A stretch of DNA of 64,000 bases, from assembly GCA_018333525.1 (NCBI GenBank), contig JAGXTF010000031.1, forward strand, positions 1 through 64,000, read 5' to 3'. Every line of letters begins with the position of its first letter. Position 1 is the stretch's first letter. This DNA is from Bacteroidota bacterium (GTDB lineage Bacteria > Bacteroidota > Bacteroidia > NS11-12g > UBA955). Made by a program: the position numbers and the translations under genes. The notes under the pieces are model-generated. The model worked only from the letters and a program-made list of their open reading frames with translations. It did not search any database and was not told the DNA's origin. Shown one piece after another: positions 8,753-16,035 of this stretch.

Positions 8753-9106
8753 TTCAATCCACGTTGGTTACCGATTATTTATTTGATTTTCATTTCTGAA
8801 TTCTTATTCTAATAATTCATTTAGAATCTCAATTTTAATTTATTTCATTTCTGAATTTCAATATTTGATGTTCTAAATTTTATTCATTTCGGTTTGTCAT
8901 TTATTTTGCGCGCAGACGCCGCAAAATAATCGCCAAACCGTTCGCGCGCTATTGCGCGCTATTGAAATTCAACCCCTTCGGGGTTGTAACAGCCACATTG
9001 CCAACATTTTTATTGAAATTGCAAATAAAGTGGTGCAAAGTATAAATTGAAATTTGTGGTGGGGATCAAATAGCCTGTTATTTTTATTCGTAATAAACGA
9101 TGGATT
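8753..9106. repeat. Intergenic hairpin region
   Basis: No gene is seen in these 354 bp. The first 130 bp are very AT-rich. A compound hairpin spans 8890-8940: an outer stem CGGTTTG/CAAACCG, four unpaired bases on each side, an inner stem TTATTTTGCG/CGCAAAATAA and a 9-base loop. This is followed by a doubled GCGCGCTATT (8944-8962) and a tight hairpin CAACCCC-TTC-GGGGTTG at 8970-8986. The outer-stem, bulge, inner-stem layout resembles the REP-like units at 24128-24631. The strong hairpin could also terminate the lemA-TPM operon, although no T-run follows it. Confidence 0.6.
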
Positions 9107-9643
9107 TTATTTGTGCTCAAATACAAATATTCCATTCAAATTCCTCTTCCCATCCTTTTGATTCAACTGTATTTGATTGATTTCATGTCCGCATTCGGTG
9201 TGCTTTGGTTCATTGAATCGTATTTTATAATTTACAAGAAGTGAATCTGTTTTTCCTGCGGGCCATCGTATAAAATAATTCTGAATTCCTTTGCTCAGAT
9301 TTAATTCTTTTGTACCACCAATACTCAAAAATGGCGATGTATCAGAGAGTTTTGCAACAACGGTGTATTTCAGAAATATTTGCTTCCCATTATCCCAATA
9401 ATAAATTAATGGTCGGGTATGGCCCTCATTATTGGCAGAATCTTCAACCAGTGAATCTTTTGGATATAATTGATAGAATATGGAAGAATCAGAAAATTGA
9501 ATCGAGAAATCGTCTGAATGATCATCGCAATCTCCCTTTACATGCCTGCAAGAGGCAAATAAAATAGAAATTACAAAAACACCCAGAATAATCCGGGTGT
9601 TTTTATTGGTTAAAACAATTTGGATTAAAACTCCAAAATTCAC
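9107..9643 (-). CDS. Hypothetical lipoprotein
   Basis: A protein of up to 178 residues with no recognised domain. Near residues 17-32 it has the pattern RIILGVFVISILFASC, a signal peptide with a lipobox (LFAS before Cys), so it is predicted to be a lipoprotein. The rest is acidic and rich in Ser, Asp and aromatic residues, with two later cysteines. The only standard start codon in frame is the GTG at 9643, 20 bp after the stop of the LamG protein. The first 25 codons then read through a perfect 10-bp hairpin with A/T flanks (9575-9604) that looks like the terminator of the upstream gene. The start, or expression of the gene at all, is therefore uncertain. Confidence 0.6.
   Translation of the reverse strand: MNFGVLIQIVLTNKNTRIILGVFVISILFASCRHVKGDCDDHSDDFSIQFSDSSIFYQLYPKDSLVEDSANNEGHTRPLIYYWDNGKQIFLKYTVVAKLSDTSPFLSIGGTKELNLSKGIQNYFIRWPAGKTDSLLVNYKIRFNEPKHTECGHEINQIQLNQKDGKRNLNGIFVFEHK
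9575..9604. terminator. Bidirectional terminator-like hairpin inside a coding start
   Basis: The arms AAAAACACCC and GGGTGTTTTT are perfectly complementary over 10 bp around a 10-base loop, with a T-run on the 3' side of either strand. The hairpin follows the stop of the LamG-type gene (9663) by about 60 bp on the minus strand, so it probably ends that transcript. It also lies inside the 5' coding part of the downstream lipoprotein frame. Confidence 0.6.
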
Positions 9644-9662
9644 TTGAAATTCAAATAGAAAT

Positions 9663-11801
9663 CTATTCCAAAATGATAAATTTCTGCAGGATTCCTTCTC
9701 TGGATTCTACTCGTATTACATAACAACCTGCGTGGAGGTCCGCATGAAGATTTGCAATGGAAACATCTCCCAAATCCCAGAATTTTACAGTTTCCCCGAG
9801 GGTATTTATCAGAGATACTTTTACCGAATGTAAATCCATATCAGATTGAATATTCAAGTCTCCAAAAGATGGATTCGGGTATACGGAAATTTCATTTCCA
9901 TTTAATTCTCTAATGCCATTGTAAATAAAATTCACACAACCTGAAGTATCGGTACATGTGTTTTCTGTGACGGCGAGCGCAAATCTTCCATCTGCCGTAG
10001 GTGTAAAACTCTTATTGGTTTCTCCATTAATTTTTGCAAACTGGTTGTTGCAATTTAACCATTGGAATGTTGCACCACTTGCAGTTGTACTTGCAGTCAG
10101 CGTATTTTCGGATCTCGTAAAATTCGTATTGGCATGATTAATTGTTACGTTTATGGTATATTCAATACTATCGCAACCATTTTCCGCTTTTAGAAAATCT
10201 GTAACTGTACCACTGTTATACACCACTTTTGTTCCTGATGGTACCAGATAACTACCACACTGTGCCACATTAAACGATTGTTTTGCAGGGGTAGTCAGCG
10301 TTAAATTGATAGTCATAAAACTATCACAACCCACTTTGTTTCCAAAAAACAAAGTATCAAAATATGTCCCTGAAGTTGTCCATGTGTACTTTTTAGATGG
10401 ACTCATGTAACTGCCGCAGGTTTTAATATTCAGAATGCCATTACTTGCGGTGGAAATTACCTCATATTCAATGATGCTGTCGCATAAAGCCTTATTTGGA
10501 ATGGTATCATAATAGGTTCCGGGTTTGCGATATACCACAGATCCATCTGTTGGACAAAGTACAAATTTGCACATGGTTAATGTTTGTTTTTCATATGTAG
10601 ATTTTCTCACTTTAATCTGTCGGTAAACAAAACTGTCGCAACCATGAATTCCTTGAAACGTATCCACATAAACTCCTGTACTAGTAAATGTTTTTGAACC
10701 AATTTGAATGGAATTGCAAACGTCATAAATGAGTACGGAAGTATCCTTGTTATACACTGTTACAAAATATGAAATTACACTGTCACAACCAACGTAATTC
10801 TGAACAGTGGTGGTGTATTTTCCTGATTTTTTGTAATACACTTTTGTAATCGGATTTTGAACCGAATCGCAATTTGCAAGCACAACAGAAGCCGATGATG
10901 TTTTCAAAATTTTCACTGTAATTGTCATTACAGAATCGCAGCCCCGATAAGAGATTATTGTATCCTGGTAAGTACCTGAAACGGATACAAATTTCTTTTT
11001 GGAAGGAAGCTGGTATTTGGCACATTGGGTAACTGAAAACTTGCCATATGCAATGGTATCACAATATTGTCTTCCTAAAACAAAATTGGAAATGGAGTCT
11101 TTATCGATTAGGGTAAAATTGGTAAGTGTTCCATCGTGATAATAATTGGTACCATCTTTTACTGTGCTGATTGCAGTATTGTCCTGATATGCTTTTCCAT
11201 CTTCATAACTCAACTGCAACACCATTCCAGGTTTGTTGGATGGATAATGTTTGATCATTCCTTCTTTTATTTCTGCCTGAGAACGTGCATAATCCCATAT
11301 GCGTGTTTCTTCCAGGGTACCACCAAATCCGGTTACCGGATCTACAATCCAAACATCGGAACTTGTTGAACCGTAAGAAATATTGAAGCTGGAATAGGTT
11401 ACTGAATCAGTTGCCAACCCATTGATATAGATTTTGAGTTTGGTGCCGTTAAATGTCGCTGCAATGTGGTTCCAGGTATTGGCATTGAGAGTGGAGCTAC
11501 TGGTAACGCTCACTGCAGATGAACCGTTCAAAATGGAAATAATTACTTTTTTGGTATTTCCTGTAGCGAACCTGTATGAGTTTTGTTGGTTCCAGATAAT
11601 GGGGGCACAATCTGCACAAGGCGATGTACTAAAATTGGTAACATATATCCAAGTTTCCAATGTTATTTTACCCAGACTATTTAGCTTGGAAGTTCCTTTA
11701 ATGGGGAGATGGTCGTTGATACCATCGAAGTTGAGAGCGGTTTGCGCGTAGATGTTTGAACCGGCAAATAAAATTGTGAGTAGTAAATTTAGTTTCTTCA
11801 T
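9663..11801 (-). CDS. Secreted LamG-domain protein with Cys-rich repeats and T9SS domain
   Basis: A 712-residue secreted protein. A signal peptide (about residues 1-19, ending in NIYAQ) leads into a concanavalin/LamG-type domain (residues about 20-200: TLETWIYVTNFS, WNHIAATFNGTKLKIYINGL, EETRIWDYARS). The middle is built of at least six repeats of about 45-50 residues with the pattern C..Y..PS-K-Y..sGtY.DT....GCDSv, common in Bacteroidota surface proteins. The last 80 residues are a type A T9SS sorting domain (SVYPNPSFGDLNIQSD). It is predicted to be exported through T9SS and to sit on the cell surface, perhaps as an adhesin or sugar-binding protein. No catalytic site is seen. Confidence 0.87.
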   Translation of the reverse strand: MKKLNLLLTILFAGSNIYAQTALNFDGINDHLPIKGTSKLNSLGKITLETWIYVTNFSTSPCADCAPIIWNQQNSYRFATGNTKKVIISILNGSSAVSVTSSSTLNANTWNHIAATFNGTKLKIYINGLATDSVTYSSFNISYGSTSSDVWIVDPVTGFGGTLEETRIWDYARSQAEIKEGMIKHYPSNKPGMVLQLSYEDGKAYQDNTAISTVKDGTNYYHDGTLTNFTLIDKDSISNFVLGRQYCDTIAYGKFSVTQCAKYQLPSKKKFVSVSGTYQDTIISYRGCDSVMTITVKILKTSSASVVLANCDSVQNPITKVYYKKSGKYTTTVQNYVGCDSVISYFVTVYNKDTSVLIYDVCNSIQIGSKTFTSTGVYVDTFQGIHGCDSFVYRQIKVRKSTYEKQTLTMCKFVLCPTDGSVVYRKPGTYYDTIPNKALCDSIIEYEVISTASNGILNIKTCGSYMSPSKKYTWTTSGTYFDTLFFGNKVGCDSFMTINLTLTTPAKQSFNVAQCGSYLVPSGTKVVYNSGTVTDFLKAENGCDSIEYTINVTINHANTNFTRSENTLTASTTASGATFQWLNCNNQFAKINGETNKSFTPTADGRFALAVTENTCTDTSGCVNFIYNGIRELNGNEISVYPNPSFGDLNIQSDMDLHSVKVSLINTLGETVKFWDLGDVSIANLHADLHAGCYVIRVESREGILQKFIILE

Positions 11802-11927
11802 GGAGGGAGTATTGGCGAAATTTTACATGAATGTGTTAATCAAAGCTAGTGGATTGGGAAGAGAAAAGCAAGGTATTTGGGGCCTGATAAAAAAGGGATG
11901 ATTTTTGTACATTTGCCCCGGATCAAT

Positions 11928-12142
11928 GGGTCTGAATGCGAATGCTTCGCAATCGCATCGAGGGCCCGAAAAATTAAATCGTAATAGAATATCAGAAATG
12001 ATATTTGGTTCGATAGGTCCCGATTGCGAAAGCTTTGCAATCGTATCGAGGAACCGAGAAATTACGCAAGTATGGAATATCCTGGTTTGATATTTTGCTT
12101 GCGAGGTCCTGAAGCAGATTGCTTCGCAAACACTTCAGGACC
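11928..12142. repeat. Three hairpin repeats upstream of tRNA-Pro
   Basis: Three related stem-loops lie at 11928-11967, 12007-12055 and 12105-12142. Each contains a GCTTCGC or GCTTTGC loop core and each is followed by CGAAAAATTA or CGAGAAATTA. The inner stems are ATGCGA/TCGCAT, CGATTGC/GCAATCG and the perfect 10-bp GGTCCTGAAG/CTTCAGGACC. The stretches between them hold further small inverted repeats. Nothing in 11802-12177 codes for a protein. Confidence 0.7.
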
Positions 12143-12181
12143 CGAAAAATTAAGCAAATCAGAGATTTGCTATTTTTCGGG
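12141..12181. repeat. Hairpin overlapping the tRNA-Pro 5' end
   Basis: The arms are CCCGAAAAAT (12141-12150) plus AGCAAATC (12153-12160), facing GATTTGCT (12164-12171) plus ATTTTTCGGG (12172-12181). This makes an 18-bp stem with only a two-base bulge (TA) and an AGA loop. The 3' arm includes the first four bases of the tRNA, so the hairpin and the tRNA acceptor stem are mutually exclusive. Confidence 0.65.
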
Positions 12182-12251
12182 ATGTAGCGCAGCCAGGTAG
12201 CGCACCACGTTCGGGACGTGGGGGTCGCTGGTTCGAATCCAGTCATCCCGA
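12178..12251 (+). tRNA. tRNA-Pro (anticodon CGG)
   Basis: A 74-base cloverleaf. The acceptor stem is CGGGATG/CATCCCG, the D arm GCGC-AGCCAGGTA-GCGC, the anticodon stem CCACG/CGTGG with loop TTCGGGA, and the T arm GCTGG-TTCGAAT-CCAGT (ending in a G-T pair), with discriminator A. The anticodon CGG reads CCG proline codons. CCA is not encoded: the bases after the discriminator are CAA. Its last 16 bases are copied again at 12427, and partly at 12602, as part of tandem repeats. Confidence 0.97.
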
Positions 12252-12426
12252 CAAGTCAAGCCTTTTTCATCGAAGATGAAAAGGGCTTTTTTATGCGCTA
12301 CGAGTCAAATCCGATCCGCCGCGGCGGAAGGAGGATTAAGCGAGTATGTGAATAAAAAAGACCAATTCCGCGCAGCGGAATAAGGCTTGACTTGTAACGC
12401 CCTCCCCTTTTGGATCATCGTTAGAT
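12236..12426. repeat. tRNA-tail structured repeat, unit 1
   Basis: This 191-bp unit begins with the tRNA 3' end AATCCAGTCATCCCGACAA (12236-12254). It holds nested stems: ACAAGTCAAGCC (12251)/GGCTTGACTTGT (12384); TTTTCATC-GAA-GATGAAAA; CTTTTTTAT (12286)/ATAAAAAAG (12352); AATCC (12308)/GGATT (12333) around CCGCC-GC-GGCGG; and ATTCCGC-GCA-GCGGAAT (12365-12381). It ends in CTCCCCTTTTGGATCAT before the next tRNA tail. No reading frame of interest is present. Confidence 0.8.
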
Positions 12427-12610
12427 AATCCAGTCATCCCGACAAACAAAAGCATTGGCGCAGCCAGGGCTTTTTAACGCGCAACGAGTCTAACTCGACG
12501 TAAGGAGAGTTAAGCGAAGTGTCACATTAAAAAGACCACTTTTCGCGCAGCGAAAAAAGGCTTTTGTAAGTATCTCCCTCTTGTTGGATCATTTGAAAAA
12601 TAATCCAGTC
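12427..12610. repeat. tRNA-tail structured repeat, unit 2
   Basis: The second unit begins with the same 19-base tRNA tail (12427-12445) and ends at a third, partial tail AATCCAGTC (12602-12610). Its stems stand in the same order as in unit 1 but with different bases: ACAAAAGC (12446)/GCTTTTGT (12560); TGGC-GCA-GCCA; CTTTTTAA (12470)/TTAAAAAG (12527); TAACTC (12491)/GAGTTA (12507); TTTTCGC-GCA-GCGAAAA (12540-12556). Conserved unpaired parts include ACGAGTC, TTAAGCGA, AGACCA and TTGGATCAT. Confidence 0.8.
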
Positions 12611-12629
12611 TATTACCTTTAAAATTTAG

Positions 12630-12740
12630 CTCAGTCTAAAAGGAGTAGGATTAATAAGACTTTATATAGAAACTGCATATGACGGAACACAAATACCTTT
12701 CAATTTTAATTGGAATCTAAAAGAATTTAAACTTAAATAA
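12630..12740 (+). pseudogene. Possible C-terminal gene remnant
   Basis: An open stretch with no start codon reads about 36 residues, including GVGLIRLYIETAYDGTQIPF, and ends at TAA 12738-12740. The amino-acid make-up looks protein-like but nothing is recognised. It lies directly after the tRNA-tail repeats, so it may be the leftover 3' end of a gene displaced by insertion or deletion. Low certainty. Confidence 0.25.
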
Positions 12741-12747
12741 ATTTAAA

Positions 12748-12900
12748 GTGAAAAGAAAATCTACCCTTTTTTACCTGTTATTCGTGGGGTTTCTAGACTG
12801 TTATTCACAAACACTGGATCAGCAATTTGAACAAAAGTATTGGAATTATCGGGACAAAAAAATTGTCATAATCAATGATATTGAAAGCCCTTTTAAATAA
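12748..12900 (+). pseudogene. Short signal-peptide frame, probable gene remnant
   Basis: A 50-residue frame starts at GTG 12748 and ends at TAA 12900. It opens with a plausible signal peptide (KRKSTLFYLLFVGFLDCYSQ), after which about 30 hydrophilic residues follow before the stop. It could be a very small secreted protein, but its size and position after another fragment suggest the 5' remnant of a secreted-protein gene. Together with 12630-12740 it accounts for most of the gene-free stretch up to 12988. Confidence 0.3.
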
Positions 12901-12988
12901 TAATAGTCAATTATGCAAGTGCAATGTAATTACATCGCTTTTAAAACCAGGTTAAATTCGACAATTTGAATAATAAATATAAGCCAAT

Positions 12989-13708
12989 TCATAAATGAAA
13001 TGTTTTCTCCAGCACATTACCCTTTTTCAACCTGTGGTGAATGTAAATAAGCACGGCGGAAACAGGTAGTAGTGTAGCCGATACGATGAGACTCCAAAAC
13101 AGACGCAATTCGTTGTACCTGAACAATTGCCAGATGGCCTCAATGCTCAAGCAGAACAATGTCACACAAATCAATCCGTATGCGATTTGGTTTATACTTT
13201 TATATCTGGAATATTTATAGACCAGTATATATCCTAAGGTGATCAGATTCAGGCAAAACAAAATAGGTATTCCAAGACCTACAGACCAATACACACCTCC
13301 TGTGGAAGCATCCAGAGCAAAGAGCATCATGGATGAAGTCACGAGTCCTCCAGCCACTACATAAAAAAGCCTCTGATTCCAGAATGCCAGCAAAGACACA
13401 TAGGAGAAAATAACCAGACATACAGCAACCGGGAATTCAGACCAGGTGATTCTCCGGTTGATAATGACATCTACAGCTATGGTTACTATTACCGATGATA
13501 AAATGGACATGGAAATGATTTCGAATGCAAGCTTTCCTTTTCTCGTAGCAGATTGTTCTTGTGCTAATGTGTTTTTATCTGCATGCGTATGTTTTGATAC
13601 TGATGTCTTTTTTTCTAATGCGGTTGAAATGTCTGTATTGCAGAGGGGGCAGCTCTTTAACCCGATTTCAAGTTCAACACCACAATTTGGACAATACAAT
13701 ATATTCAT
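12989..13708 (-). CDS. Zinc-ribbon membrane protein (DUF6320-like)
   Basis: A 239-residue protein with an N-terminal zinc ribbon: C6, C9, C20 and C23 in YCPNCGVELEIGLKSCPLC. A charged linker follows, then six or so hydrophobic helices from about residue 63 to 225 (for example FEIISMSILSSVIVTIAV and LFWSLIVSATLLPVSAVLI). This matches the DUF6320 architecture, which I recall as lying beside alcohol acetyltransferase-like genes. Here it overlaps the acyltransferase gene by 4 bp (ATGA), so the two are translationally coupled and probably act together at the membrane. The ligand of the ribbon and the role of the pair are not known. Confidence 0.7.
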   Translation of the reverse strand: MNILYCPNCGVELEIGLKSCPLCNTDISTALEKKTSVSKHTHADKNTLAQEQSATRKGKLAFEIISMSILSSVIVTIAVDVIINRRITWSEFPVAVCLVIFSYVSLLAFWNQRLFYVVAGGLVTSSMMLFALDASTGGVYWSVGLGIPILFCLNLITLGYILVYKYSRYKSINQIAYGLICVTLFCLSIEAIWQLFRYNELRLFWSLIVSATLLPVSAVLIYIHHRLKKGNVLEKTFHL

Positions 13709-14985
13709 AATTCAGAATGACTGAGAATTTTTACAGGAATGCCGCGTGAAGTAATAAATCGGAAGAAATTCTTTTCCAGTTCTCTGGATTCAGTTATGCT
13801 GCCGAAATTCAGAATCAGCTGATCCTGAAAACTGCATACACCTAGATTCACTTTCAGGCGCCGATTGGGTGGAGGTGGAACAAAAATAATTTTGTCAATT
13901 TGGGCACTCACATTTTGTGGAAGTTCTATTTTACCAAAATTGGTAACAACACCACTGTACCTGCGTGTACCAAGGGAATACATCTCGGATAATATCAGGG
14001 ATTTGATGTGTAGAGGTAAAATCTTTACCATAAGATTTCTTTCTCCGCTCACATGTCTGGAAATGGTTTTATTAATGAGTTTGACATCCGTTTGTAACTG
14101 CAATTGATGGTAAACAGTTTTCAATATTTCCTCAAAACTGTAATGCCCCAACCGCATGTCGATCTCAGGTAGTGCATAAAGCGAAAAATTACGCATGGTC
14201 TTGCTCGGAAACACTTTTCTTAAATTTATAGGAACCTGAATTCTGATAGACTTATGTGCCTGCCGTTTTTCCAAAATGGTAAGGTTTTCGTAAATGCCCT
14301 GAAGCGTTTGCAGGTAAATGGCTGTTAAATACACTGTCAGGCTCACACCGGCTTCTTTTGCCGGTTGAAGGATGCTGTGTAGCGGAATTGTAGCTGTGAG
14401 GGTTCTGAAATACCCGCCTAGAGGGTATTGGAGGTGGAATGCTTTGGTTGATTTTAATGCAGGGGCATCGATCTTTTGAAAATAACGGTTAAATGCATCT
14501 TCGTATTCTTCTCTGGACAAGGTTTTGGGCAAGTGATACAGATGATCCGGATCGTTTGTCAGCATGCCGCATTTTTCGAAATAGGCAAACAAAAGGGATT
14601 TCAGAAATTCCAACCCACCTGTACCATCGGTAAGAATATGCGAAAATTCAACGCTGATTTTGTTATCCTTCACCAGAATCCTGAACAGGTTGTCATTCTT
14701 ATTAAATGCCCGGCACAGTGGCAGGCCGTCAGGAACCACCTGAATGGGTTTGTTCTGATGCTCCAGATAATACCAAAAAAAACCCGCTTTCAGAATAACC
14801 TTGTAATACGGAAACCTGTCTTCAATGGTTTTGACAGCCTCCAGTAATTCTTTCGCCTTTACCGCAGATTTAAGGATGGTTGTGATCCGGAACACAGATG
14901 TCAGTTCATCATCCTGTATGGCGGGATAAATCTTCGCAGCATTGTCCAGGCGAAGCCAGAATTCGTGTTTGGGGGAGGGTTCCAT
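13705..14985 (-). CDS. Alcohol acetyltransferase-like / condensation-fold acyltransferase
   Basis: A 426-residue protein of the CoA-dependent acyltransferase (condensation, BAHD-like) superfamily, closest in pattern to alcohol acetyltransferase-type proteins. Supporting signs are the N-terminal LRLDNAAKIYPAI (residues 11-23), FRITTIL, GFFWYYLE (69-75) and the active-site motif H116-ILTD120-GTGG, the H...DG form used for acyl transfer. A second conserved block reads IRIQVPINLRKVFPSKTMRN. No signal peptide is present. The start at ATG 14985 gives the usual N terminus. It overlaps the zinc-ribbon membrane gene downstream. Substrates cannot be told from the sequence; esterification of an alcohol or lipid hydroxyl is the family-based expectation. 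Confidence 0.75.
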   Translation of the reverse strand: MEPSPKHEFWLRLDNAAKIYPAIQDDELTSVFRITTILKSAVKAKELLEAVKTIEDRFPYYKVILKAGFFWYYLEHQNKPIQVVPDGLPLCRAFNKNDNLFRILVKDNKISVEFSHILTDGTGGLEFLKSLLFAYFEKCGMLTNDPDHLYHLPKTLSREEYEDAFNRYFQKIDAPALKSTKAFHLQYPLGGYFRTLTATIPLHSILQPAKEAGVSLTVYLTAIYLQTLQGIYENLTILEKRQAHKSIRIQVPINLRKVFPSKTMRNFSLYALPEIDMRLGHYSFEEILKTVYHQLQLQTDVKLINKTISRHVSGERNLMVKILPLHIKSLILSEMYSLGTRRYSGVVTNFGKIELPQNVSAQIDKIIFVPPPPNRRLKVNLGVCSFQDQLILNFGSITESRELEKNFFRFITSRGIPVKILSHSEL

Positions 14986-15194
14986 AATTCTAGTCGATAC
15001 AAATTAAATTTCCGACTTTAATGCTGCAAGAAATAATATACAAATGTAGAAAAATGAAGGATGACTGGAACGTGTGTTAAGTCACAATAAAGGCAAGGCC
15101 ATGAATTCCTGAATCTCATGAATGAAACGGGATTTAAACCGCAGGATTTGAATTCGCTTTCTGTATAGCAAATGGGCTAAAAATAATAATCTAA

Positions 15195-15296
15195 ATTCTC
15201 CATTTTGAAGTTATTGTTTCTGTAAAAGGAAAAGAATACGTAGACCCTTCACACATAATTGGAACTTATAAGACTATAAAAAACAGTCCTAAATAA
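15195..15296 (+). pseudogene. Possible C-terminal gene remnant in spacer
   Basis: Within the 475-bp spacer 14986-15460, one open stretch without a start codon reads about 33 protein-like residues (HFEVIVSVKGKEYVDPSHII and onward) and ends at TAA 15296. No family is recognised. The remainder of the spacer is AT-rich and holds the divergent upstream regions of the acyltransferase and of the small gene at 15461; no other feature is seen. Confidence 0.2.
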
Positions 15297-15460
15297 GTCA
15301 TCCATTTAATCTCCTTGCAATATGAGAAGTTCTTGTAACAAGCTATTTCAAGACAATGGTTTATATCCCGTTTTTCATTTCCTGAAATTTCACCTTTAAA
15401 TCGTCCGATTTTTAAGAATAATTGAACGGCACAATTATTGCAACAAGTGGACGAATCGCA

Positions 15461-15889
15461 ATGAAAGTTTCTTTCCTTTTTCAGTGGATCAGCCTGTTGA
15501 GGCAAACTGTAAGGCGATTTCATGCATTTAAAACCCTTCTTTTCCTCTATGCAGTGCTTCTGGGTTTGGTGTTCCCAACGCTTTCGGGAAAATCAGAATC
15601 TTACAGCCATCCGTTTGCAAAGCAACTGCGCCTTTCCTTTTCGCAACAAACCAATACGAATCCACTTCATTTTTGTGATTTTAGCGAAACCAACTTTTTT
15701 GAAGAAGAAGAGTCCGATGAAGACTCTGACCATGGTTCCGGAGTGTGGGAATCTACTCCTGACAACCTGTATAATGCGCTGACATTTCATACAGAAAATT
15801 TCGTTCCCTGTGGGTGTGTGGATTCACATTTCCCCGAAACAGTCTCTCTGGTGGTTTTACACCATTCCTGGAAATTTTACCTATCCTAA
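15461..15889 (+). CDS. Small hypothetical protein upstream of RND operon
   Basis: About 142 residues from ATG 15461 (an upstream in-frame ATG at 15422 is also possible). A basic start leads to a hydrophobic helix at about residues 22-42 (FKTLLFLYAVLLGLVFPTLSG), read as a signal peptide or anchor. Then come a Ser/Gln-rich stretch, an acidic cluster FFEEEESDEDSD near residue 85, and a C terminus ending in VVLHHSWKFYLS. No domain is recognised. It precedes the RND efflux genes by about 145 bp in the same direction; a hairpin lies between. It may be a small envelope protein linked to the efflux operon, but that is only a positional guess. Confidence 0.5.
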   Translation: MKVSFLFQWISLLRQTVRRFHAFKTLLFLYAVLLGLVFPTLSGKSESYSHPFAKQLRLSFSQQTNTNPLHFCDFSETNFFEEEESDEDSDHGSGVWESTPDNLYNALTFHTENFVPCGCVDSHFPETVSLVVLHHSWKFYLS

Positions 15890-15928
15890 TTCCCTGAGCC
15901 CAGCCTTTTAGGCTTTGAGGTCTCTCCC

Positions 15929-15969
15929 ACGCAATGACGCCAAAATTCGGTGTCAATCCATCATTGCGT
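15929..15969. repeat. Nested inverted repeat before RND adaptor
   Basis: A perfect 9-bp inverted repeat ACGCAATGA (15929-15937)/TCATTGCGT (15961-15969) encloses a smaller one, GACGCC/GGTGTC around AAAATTC. It lies 67 bp upstream of the adaptor start. It could be an operator or an RNA hairpin controlling the efflux operon. Confidence 0.45.
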
Positions 15970-16035
15970 TCATTATCCCGGCGCAATTTTTATTTCAAAG
16001 TTTTTGAATGGGATAAAAATAAATACAAAAAAAAT

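Noticed and set aside
9663-11801. Glycoside hydrolase function for the LamG protein
   Set aside because: No catalytic domain is seen, only LamG, Cys-containing repeats and the T9SS domain.
12236-12610. Degenerate second and third tRNA-Pro genes
   Set aside because: Only the T-arm 3' strand and acceptor 3' strand are copied (9-19 bases); D arm and anticodon are absent.
15266-15523. Minus-strand frame of 85 residues before the small gene at 15461
   Set aside because: It overlaps the better-supported plus-strand gene, resembles nothing and begins inside it.
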